The notes under the pieces were generated by a model that had not been told where the DNA came from, did not search any database, and was given only the letters and a program-made list of their open reading frames with translations. DNA of 5,773 bases. It comes from Thiotrichales bacterium (GTDB taxonomy: Bacteria; Pseudomonadota; Gammaproteobacteria; Thiomicrospirales; Thiomicrospiraceae). Positions 1 through 4,608 of this stretch are shown here, in pieces. Each line of letters starts with the position of its first letter. Position 1 is the first letter of the stretch. Both the position numbers and the translations under genes were made by a program. Where the stretch lies: assembly GCA_014763835.1 (NCBI GenBank), contig JACXUQ010000142.1, forward strand, positions 1-5,773, given 5' to 3'.

Positions 1-149
1 GCAATTTACACCCGCTCAACAACCTTCTTAACAAACCAAAACATGACCCACAAATTCTCAACAGGCCAGGTTACTCATAGATACGACTATTTGATTTCCC
101 ATTTCATTGCAAATAAAAAATCCGAGCATTATCGCCGCATCTTTATTTT

Positions 150-193
150 CATGCACACGCCCATATACACATGTATACATACATATATATGTA
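150..193. repeat. Alternating pyrimidine-purine tract
   Basis: Bases 162-193 alternate pyrimidine and purine without a break for 32 positions (CA/TA/TG steps). Bases 150-160 also alternate, with a single extra C at 161 between the two runs. The right end contains the palindromes ATGTATACAT (171-180) and TACATATATATGTA (180-193). Such tracts are flexible and can form cruciform or left-handed DNA under supercoiling. No function can be read from it. Confidence 0.7.
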
Positions 194-211
194 ATTACCT
201 TCTCTCAAATG

Positions 212-225
212 GCGCTATCTAGCGC
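212..225. repeat. GC-rich inverted repeat GCGCTA-TC-TAGCGC
   Basis: A perfect 6-bp inverted repeat with a 2-base centre stands out in AT-rich surroundings. No T run follows on either strand, so a terminator is unlikely. The short centre fits a protein-binding operator or a small tetraloop hairpin. Confidence 0.45.
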
Positions 226-280
226 AACCCTTACCACCTTATTTATAACCCATCAACCAATCATGGCAGTACGAGCTTTT

Positions 281-290
281 TAGGCGCCTA
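281..290. repeat. Perfect 10-bp palindrome TAGGCGCCTA
   Basis: A short GC-cored palindrome preceded by five T. Its right half overlaps the first of two GCCTACAT copies (286-293 and 307-314) spaced 21 bp apart, about two helical turns. A binding site is possible, with nothing to name the protein. Confidence 0.35.
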
Positions 291-403
291 CATAACCTAT
301 ATATGAGCCTACATTTTATGAGTTGCTATCACGCTTTTCAGCCCCAAACCTCTATGTCATATCCTGTTTTCTATAAAATGCGCAAACCCAGTTTTTAATC
401 ATG

Positions 404-415
404 AACTCTAGAGTT
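404..415. repeat. Perfect 12-bp palindrome AACTCTAGAGTT
   Basis: An uninterrupted palindrome in the gene-free region, flanked on its right by five A. It might be an operator half-site pair, but no adjacent promoter is evident and its role is unknown. Confidence 0.4.
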
Positions 416-502
416 AAAAAATATCAATTTCCAACCCTAGAATTCACTTAGCCAAAAGATTTTCTTAAAGGAAGCTAGTTTTATTTTTTAACGGTGGGCA
501 TG

Positions 503-529
503 TAAACAAAATTACTTACGGAGTAAGTA
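503..529 (-). terminator. Probable intrinsic terminator after the MBL-fold gene
   Basis: A perfect 7-bp stem TACTTAC/GTAAGTA with a 3-base loop (513-529) lies 12 bases past the stop codon. On the minus strand it is followed by AATTTTGTTT. The stem is AT-rich and the T run is broken by one G, so termination may be partial. Its place right after the last gene of the set supports the call. Confidence 0.55.
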
Positions 530-541
530 TAACTTTGATTT

Positions 542-1471
542 CTACATTGAAGATTCTAGCTTTAAGTAAGTACGACTTAAATTTTGTTTATGCCAAGAAT
601 CATAGTGTTCAAGATGGCTAAATTCTGGCCAATCGGCATTATCAGCAACCGCGCTATCAACACCAGCAAAGTCTTCAGCTGCGGCTTTTAAATTTTTTAC
701 TAATTTCTGTAAATAATTGCCTGTTTCAGCATCGGCTTGTTTCCAGTCTGAAACCTTACCATGACCAGGTACAATGTACTCTGCAGGCAGTTTACGCATA
801 GCTTGATAGGCGTCATTCCACGTCACGGTATTTGACCAAGGGTGAACCCCCAACATACGATCTAAATAGACAATGTCACCTGTAAACAGTACTTTTTGTT
901 TTGGTAACCATAAGACTGAATCACCAGGGAAATGCGCATCACCATAGTAGTTTAACTGCATCTCTACACCGCCAATAGTAATCGTGTTTGAAGTTTGCTC
1001 AAGCACCACATCAGCCGTTTTCATTTTAACGCCTTTTAAAGCAGGCACTTTTGGTACTAGGCGATCTAATAACTGGTTAAACATCGCCGTTTGCGTTTTA
1101 ACACTTTTCTTAAAAGCGTAAATTTTAGCGCCCTGTTTTGAGAAATAATCATTACCTAACCAACGATGATCTTGGCTACCAATATTAATCACCGCCACAA
1201 TCGGTTGATCCTTAATCCCTTTAGCAATCGCTTCTAGCTTTTTAGCCGCCGCATCACCTGCGCCAGAGTCAACCAAAACCCAACCATCAGCGGTATCAAT
1301 AAAACCAATATTGTTATTTAAACCTAAGTTTTCAGGGGTACGATCGGTTAAAGGACCAACATAAGCATAGATATTATCGGCAACCTTTTGTGCTTTAAAT
1401 TCAACCGCATAGCTGTTTAAAGCTATCAAGGCTAAACCTGCCATAAATAATGTTGTAAGTTTTTTTAACAT
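542..1471 (-). CDS. Exported SoxH-like metallo-beta-lactamase-fold protein with an altered zinc motif
   Basis: A 309-residue protein with a signal peptide (Lys-Lys start, hydrophobic stretch to about residue 20, likely cleavage after SYA at 22), so probably periplasmic. The rest follows the MBL fold: GWVLVDSG strand near 63-70, GDAH (His180), TGD (Asp199) and PGHG (His237). The family's first metal motif HxHxDH aligns without gaps to GSQDHR at 98-103, followed by the usual GN, so both first-metal histidines are missing while His180, Asp199 and His237 remain. MBL proteins of the SoxH kind often accompany sox genes, and their reaction is not established. The ATG at 1471 has an AAAAGG ribosome site 8 bases upstream. 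The gene lies 83 bp after soxX on the same strand and is probably its last operon partner. It could be a one-metal hydrolase, a binding protein or an unrecognised enzyme. Fold assignment is firm; function is not. Confidence 0.85.
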   Translation of the reverse strand: MLKKLTTLFMAGLALIALNSYAVEFKAQKVADNIYAYVGPLTDRTPENLGLNNNIGFIDTADGWVLVDSGAGDAAAKKLEAIAKGIKDQPIVAVINIGSQDHRWLGNDYFSKQGAKIYAFKKSVKTQTAMFNQLLDRLVPKVPALKGVKMKTADVVLEQTSNTITIGGVEMQLNYYGDAHFPGDSVLWLPKQKVLFTGDIVYLDRMLGVHPWSNTVTWNDAYQAMRKLPAEYIVPGHGKVSDWKQADAETGNYLQKLVKNLKAAAEDFAGVDSAVADNADWPEFSHLEHYDSWHKQNLSRTYLKLESSM

Positions 1472-1554
1472 AATGTGAACCTTTTAAATTTTAAATCTGG
1501 ACAATTCGCTATTCATTCAATAGATGACCGTTATCTTGTCAATATAAGCGAAAC

Positions 1555-2259
1555 TCAGTATGGATTTCTATTTAAATTTTGCATCATCTTTAATTTTTGG
1601 TTTACAGGTGATTTCGGATCCATTAAATAGGCCATAATATCTGCAATTTGTTTGCTTGTTAAGACATTATGTACCCCAAAACGCGGCATGCCTGAACAGG
1701 CGTAAAAAGCATGTGCGTTATAAATTTTTTCATAAGTGTATTTCATAATTGGCTCACTTGTTCCGCGAGCACCGTAGCCAGTTAATTTTGGCCCTAGATT
1801 ACCTGCTGCTGGCTCATTTGGGTCAAGAGCATGGCATGCATAACAGTTACCACCGTTAGGTTTTTTTCCTGTATCAGGATGAATTTTACCAATGCGCATT
1901 CCATAACCGCTTCTGGCCAATTTTGCACCGTTTTTCCAGTCACCGAGCTTGATACCTTCTTGCGGATAATTGATTAACTCTTTATTGAATTGTTTAATCT
2001 TAGCCGCTAGTTCAGGAGTCGGTTTATCTTTGTAGGCTGAACAGACTTTATTACTGTAATCTTGAACTAAACGTTTACGCTCTTCTGGAGTAGAGCGTGT
2101 CCAACTTTCATTCACTGTCTGCTCTGCTGATTTTAAAGTTTCCGCATCAAATGCCGCGCCTTTAATCTCTGTTGCATAGCCACTAGAAATACCACTTAAC
2201 ATAACCATTGCTGCTGCCGTGGAGCTCGCTAACCATGTTTTAACTGTTGATTTTTTCAT
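1555..2259 (-). CDS. soxX: SoxX, monohaem c-type cytochrome subunit of SoxAX
   Basis: This is the small subunit of the periplasmic SoxAX cytochrome, which forms the bond between thiosulfate and the cysteine arm of SoxY in the Sox pathway. The 234-residue protein has a signal peptide (cleavage likely after SGYA at 29), an N-terminal extension of about 80 residues rich in charged helices, then a class I cytochrome c domain. That domain has CYACH (Cys139, Cys142, His143) as the haem site, GPKLTGYG, and SGMPRFG with Met191 as probable sixth ligand. Cys73 and Cys188 are extra cysteines and could form a disulfide. I chose the ATG at 2259, since AAGGA lies 7 bases upstream; an in-frame TTG at 2265 would leave a spacing of only one base. 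It starts 23 bp after soxA stops, so the two are surely co-transcribed. The order soxA-soxX is the reverse of many sox clusters. The long N-terminus exceeds the shortest SoxX proteins. Confidence 0.93.
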   Translation of the reverse strand: MKKSTVKTWLASSTAAAMVMLSGISSGYATEIKGAAFDAETLKSAEQTVNESWTRSTPEERKRLVQDYSNKVCSAYKDKPTPELAAKIKQFNKELINYPQEGIKLGDWKNGAKLARSGYGMRIGKIHPDTGKKPNGGNCYACHALDPNEPAAGNLGPKLTGYGARGTSEPIMKYTYEKIYNAHAFYACSGMPRFGVHNVLTSKQIADIMAYLMDPKSPVNQKLKMMQNLNRNPY

Positions 2260-2266
2260 CTTCAAT

Positions 2267-2271
2267 TCCTT
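2267..2271 (-). promoter_or_regulatory. soxX ribosome binding site (fixes the start)
   Basis: AAGGA on the minus strand lies 7 bases before the ATG at 2259, inside the 23-bp gap after soxA. It argues against the in-frame TTG at 2265, which would have one base of spacing. Confidence 0.75.
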
Positions 2272-2282
2272 TACAATTTCAG

Positions 2283-3077
2283 TTAACGTTTAATTGATGG
2301 CACTTGAATCTCGCCACCATTTGATTCTTTTGTCATAAAGGTAATCAAATCAATCGTTGCCTTTGAACCAAAATCGACATCCGGTAAACGCATCTGCCAA
2401 TGACAATCCCACATACGGTTTTGCATGGTTCTTACAGTCGATTTAGAAACACGGTAAGTTGGCCAAGATGGAATCGTGGTTTTATCATTGTAGGCGTTGT
2501 AAAGGGTTTGTAATCGAATACGCTTACCATCAGCAGCGTGACAAGTCGCACATGAAAAATCCATGGTGCCTGAGCGACGCCAAAACAGTGCTTCACCCGT
2601 TTTATAAGAGGCCATCTCTTTAGGGTGTGAAAGCGTTAAATTAAACTTATATCCATTAGACTGAGCCGCCACATAAGCAACAATCTTTTCCATCTCAGAA
2701 TCTTTACCTTTTTTAGGGTTTGAAAAGGCATTTTTAATAATCGTGTCTTTATCTTTACCCTGTAGAGTAATCATGCAGTGCATTAGACGAGACTCTAAGT
2801 CCATGACTTGATCTGTATCTTTAAAGTATCTAGGCAGTTCAGCATAAACCCCTTCAACCACACCTGGGCCTTTACCTAAATCGCACTTTTCTAAACTGAC
2901 ATTTTTAGGACCCGCTTTAGCATGAAATAACTCTTTACCATCATCCACCCAAAATTCACCAGGGCTATCCTCTAACATCGCTCGGTAGTCCTTAACACTT
3001 GGCTCTTCCGCTTGGGCGGATATTGCTAAACTTGAACCCAGCACACCCAGTATTACTAACTTTACTAGTTTGTTCAT
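2283..3077 (-). CDS. soxA: SoxA, c-type cytochrome subunit of SoxAX (single-haem type)
   Basis: This is the large, catalytic subunit of SoxAX, exported to the periplasm. The 264-residue protein has a signal peptide (cleavage likely after AQA at 21-23). The C-terminal haem domain carries CATCH (Cys176, Cys179, His180) and WDCHWQMR, whose Cys225 matches the SoxA haem ligand that is a cysteine persulfide in characterised enzymes. The N-terminal domain, which in dihaem SoxA has a second CxxCH, has only Cys65 and Cys101, the pattern of single-haem SoxA in which they form a disulfide. The start is the ATG at 3077, because GAGG sits 7 bases upstream; an in-frame GTG at 3083 would nearly touch that site. 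A sigma-54-type promoter lies about 50 bp upstream, and soxX follows after 23 bp. No soxYZ is adjacent, so the carrier protein must be encoded elsewhere. Confidence 0.94.
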   Translation of the reverse strand: MNKLVKLVILGVLGSSLAISAQAEEPSVKDYRAMLEDSPGEFWVDDGKELFHAKAGPKNVSLEKCDLGKGPGVVEGVYAELPRYFKDTDQVMDLESRLMHCMITLQGKDKDTIIKNAFSNPKKGKDSEMEKIVAYVAAQSNGYKFNLTLSHPKEMASYKTGEALFWRRSGTMDFSCATCHAADGKRIRLQTLYNAYNDKTTIPSWPTYRVSKSTVRTMQNRMWDCHWQMRLPDVDFGSKATIDLITFMTKESNGGEIQVPSIKR

Positions 3078-3084
3078 TTGCACA

Positions 3085-3088
3085 CCTC
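3085..3088 (-). promoter_or_regulatory. soxA ribosome binding site (fixes the start)
   Basis: GAGG on the minus strand ends 7 bases before the ATG at 3077. The upstream in-frame GTG at 3083 would be almost in contact with it, so the ATG is preferred and the protein is two residues shorter than the longest open frame. Confidence 0.75.
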
Positions 3089-3123
3089 ATTGATTATTTT
3101 TTGTACATAAAGCACTTATACAT

Positions 3124-3139
3124 AGAAAATGGTGTGCCA
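3124..3139 (-). promoter_or_regulatory. Sigma-54 (-24/-12) promoter for soxA-soxX-MBL
   Basis: The minus strand reads TGGCACACCATTTTCT. Against the sigma-54 consensus TGGCACG-N4-TTGCT it matches all of the TGGCAC block with exact spacing, and the -12 block except that TTGC is TTTC. The predicted start site is near 3113, giving a leader of about 36 bases to the soxA ATG with its ribosome site included. The neighbouring gene encodes an activator with an intact GAFTGA loop, which raises the likelihood. I saw no convincing sigma-70 promoter in the same gap. The imperfect -12 GC is the main weakness. Confidence 0.72.
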
Positions 3140-3153
3140 AATCACTAGCCTGT

Positions 3154-3166
3154 TAAGCTATTGAAT
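3154..3166 (-). promoter_or_regulatory. IHF-like binding site
   Basis: The minus strand reads ATTCAATAGCTTA, which fits the IHF consensus WATCAR-N4-TTR with one mismatch (second base). It lies about 41-53 bases upstream of the predicted soxA start site, between the sigma-54 promoter and the upstream dyads, where IHF bends DNA in many sigma-54 promoters. A short AT-rich degenerate site like this also arises easily by chance. Confidence 0.35.
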
Positions 3167-3208
3167 ACAAAGGGTATTATTTCAGAGGGTGAGCTTGGGA
3201 TATGGCTG

Positions 3209-3235
3209 TTTGCAAAAAACATTGCAAAACGCAAT
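3209..3235. promoter_or_regulatory. TTGCAA dyad cluster, possible activator binding sites (or weak terminator)
   Basis: Two TTGCAAAA copies lie 12 bp apart. The first is inside the perfect palindrome TTTGCAAA (3209-3216). The second is inside the inverted repeat ATTGC-N5-GCAAT (3221-3235). The cluster is centred roughly 95-120 bp upstream of the predicted soxA start, the usual position for enhancer-like sites of NtrC-type activators. On the minus strand the ATTGC/GCAAT stem starts 9 bases after the regulator's stop and is followed by G and six T, so it could also be a weak intrinsic terminator. The two readings are not exclusive. Confidence 0.4.
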
Positions 3236-3243
3236 AGTAGAAA

Positions 3244-4608
3244 TTATTCACTTTTTTGCTGTTGCAGTTTACGGTACAAGGTAGATGGATCAATGGCTAA
3301 CTTTTGCGCGGCCAAACTCTTATTACCTTGGCAGGAGGTTAATACGTGATCAATCCATAATGCTTCAATTTGAGCAAGGGTAGCATCTTCAGGTAAAAAT
3401 ACTTGTTGGTTAGAAATACTTGGTACTTTGGTTTCATGCAAATCATTAGGTAGATAGGCCAGCTCAATTGTGTCACTTTTAGCTAAAACAACCGCCCTTT
3501 GCATCACATTCTCAAGCTCTCTAATGTTACCAGGCCAGGTATAACGGTTAAGTGCATCTAGCGCCTTATTTGAAAGTGAATAAATCTTTTTATTAAACTT
3601 TTGAGCATAATGAGAAACAAAAAATTCAGCCAGTCCAGCTAAATCCTCTTTACGCTCTCTCAAGGGTGGTAAATCAATTGGAAAAACATTAATTCGATAA
3701 TACAAATCTTCTCTAAAAAGTCCTTTATCAACCAGTTCCTTTAACGGTTGGTTGGTGGCAAATAAAATTCGTACATTGACTTGAATGGCTTTACTACCGC
3801 CTACTCTCACCAAAGTTTGATTTTGTAGAAAGTGTAACAGTTTGGCCTGTATATCGAGTCGCGTGCTGTTAATCTCATCTAACAGTAAAGTGCCGCCATT
3901 AGCGAGCTCTAATAACCCTAATTTACGATTGGCAGCTCCTGTAAAGGCACCTTTTTCGTAACCAAACAGCTCAGATTCCACCAAATTTTCGGGTACAGCG
4001 GCACAATTAAGTTCAAAGTAAGGACCACGCGGATTGGCACCCATAGCGTGAATAGTTTTAGCCATGACCCCTTTACCAACCCCTGTTTCTCCATAAATTA
4101 ATACTGAAACATCTAGCGGAGCTACTTGCTCTATTTGCTGCATTACCTGTTGCATAATGGGCGATTGCACAACGGGTGCCATTGGTTTTTTTTCAAGTTG
4201 GTTTAATCGAGTTTCAATTTGTCGCATTCGCACACGATGTTCTAGCAACTTACGCAATCGGTTCAACAAATTTTTAATTAACTCAGTTTCAAACGGCTTG
4301 GTAATTAAATCAAACAAGCCATATTTAAACGCTTCAACCGCATCTTGTACACTGGCATAACCTGTAATCATCACCACTTCTGTTTCTGAGTTTATACTTT
4401 TTGCTGCGGCCACTACCTCATTTCCACTGCCATCTGGTAGTCGTAAATCGGTTAGAACCACATCAGGGCTAAGATGCCTTAGCTCATTAATACCAGTGTG
4501 CACCTGCTGGCAATGGCTTGCACTAAAACCTTGTTCGCTAGCTAGCTCACAAAGTAGTTGTGCCATATCCACATCGTCTTCAATCACCAACAGTGTAAAT
4601 TCATGCAT
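3244..4608 (-). CDS. NtrC-family sigma-54-dependent response regulator
   Basis: A cytoplasmic transcription activator of 454 residues, the usual length for this family. Residues 5-120 form a receiver domain with acidic Asp11/Asp12, phosphorylation site Asp54 (VVLTDLRLPDG), Thr82 and Lys104. After a coiled linker, the AAA+ domain at about 143-375 shows Walker A GETGVGKG (173-180), GAFTGA (220-225), Walker B LLLDEI (241-246), the FREDLYYR arginine region (298-305) and WPGNIRELENV with sensor-II Arg363. A Fis-type helix-turn-helix ends it (about 411-448, NKSLAAQKLAIDPSTLYRKL). An intact GAFTGA loop means it should contact and remodel sigma-54 RNA polymerase. It begins 8 bases inside the kinase gene with AAAGG upstream, indicating coupled translation. 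The sigma-54-like promoter of soxA lies just beyond its stop, so soxA is the obvious target (inference). It resembles the role reported for TspR of Acidithiobacillus caldus, but orthology is not shown here. Confidence 0.95.
   Translation of the reverse strand: MHEFTLLVIEDDVDMAQLLCELASEQGFSASHCQQVHTGINELRHLSPDVVLTDLRLPDGSGNEVVAAAKSINSETEVVMITGYASVQDAVEAFKYGLFDLITKPFETELIKNLLNRLRKLLEHRVRMRQIETRLNQLEKKPMAPVVQSPIMQQVMQQIEQVAPLDVSVLIYGETGVGKGVMAKTIHAMGANPRGPYFELNCAAVPENLVESELFGYEKGAFTGAANRKLGLLELANGGTLLLDEINSTRLDIQAKLLHFLQNQTLVRVGGSKAIQVNVRILFATNQPLKELVDKGLFREDLYYRINVFPIDLPPLRERKEDLAGLAEFFVSHYAQKFNKKIYSLSNKALDALNRYTWPGNIRELENVMQRAVVLAKSDTIELAYLPNDLHETKVPSISNQQVFLPEDATLAQIEALWIDHVLTSCQGNKSLAAQKLAIDPSTLYRKLQQQKSE

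Larger units (their letters stand above)
1..502. other. Gene-free AT-rich intergenic region with dyads
   Basis: I see no convincing coding region or RNA gene here. The frame open from base 1 to the TAG at 220-222 is 73 codons of low-complexity sequence resembling no protein I know, and the other small frames lack ribosome sites. The stretch holds an alternating pyrimidine-purine tract (150-193), perfect palindromes at 171-180, 180-193, 281-290 and 404-415, a GC-rich inverted repeat at 212-225 and the repeated 8-mer GCCTACAT (286-293 and 307-314). It could include the control region of a gene to the left of the window. Confidence 0.6.

Noticed and set aside
1..222. Frame on the plus strand open from the window edge to a TAG (73 codons)
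   Set aside because: Its translation is repetitive, rich in His, Tyr and Ile from the alternating tract, and resembles no family I know. The tail of a gene from the left cannot be fully excluded.
303..398. Small plus-strand frame of 31 codons starting ATGAGCCTAC
   Set aside because: No ribosome binding site, no hydrophobic or motif signal and no promoter, so it is consistent with chance.
561..581. Inverted repeat TTTAAGT-N7-ACTTAAA at the end of the MBL-fold gene
   Set aside because: It lies inside coding sequence and has no T run of its own. The hairpin at 513-529 is the better terminator.
1509..1542. TTGACA (minus strand, 1537-1542) and inverted repeat CTATT-N5-AATAG in the soxX-MBL gap
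   Set aside because: No acceptable -10 box lies 16-18 bases downstream, and a 5-bp inverted repeat of this kind is expected several times by chance in a window of this size. A weak internal promoter remains possible.
3164..3178. Inverted repeat AATAC-N5-GTATT upstream of soxA
   Set aside because: A 5-bp arm repeat is expected by chance in AT-rich DNA, and it partly overlaps the IHF-like site, so I did not count it as a separate operator.
3161..3349. Plus-strand open frame of 62 codons
   Set aside because: It overlaps the regulator's 3' end and the intergenic sites in antisense, and has no protein features. The same holds for plus-strand frames at 4157-4360 and 4752-4940, inside the regulator and kinase.
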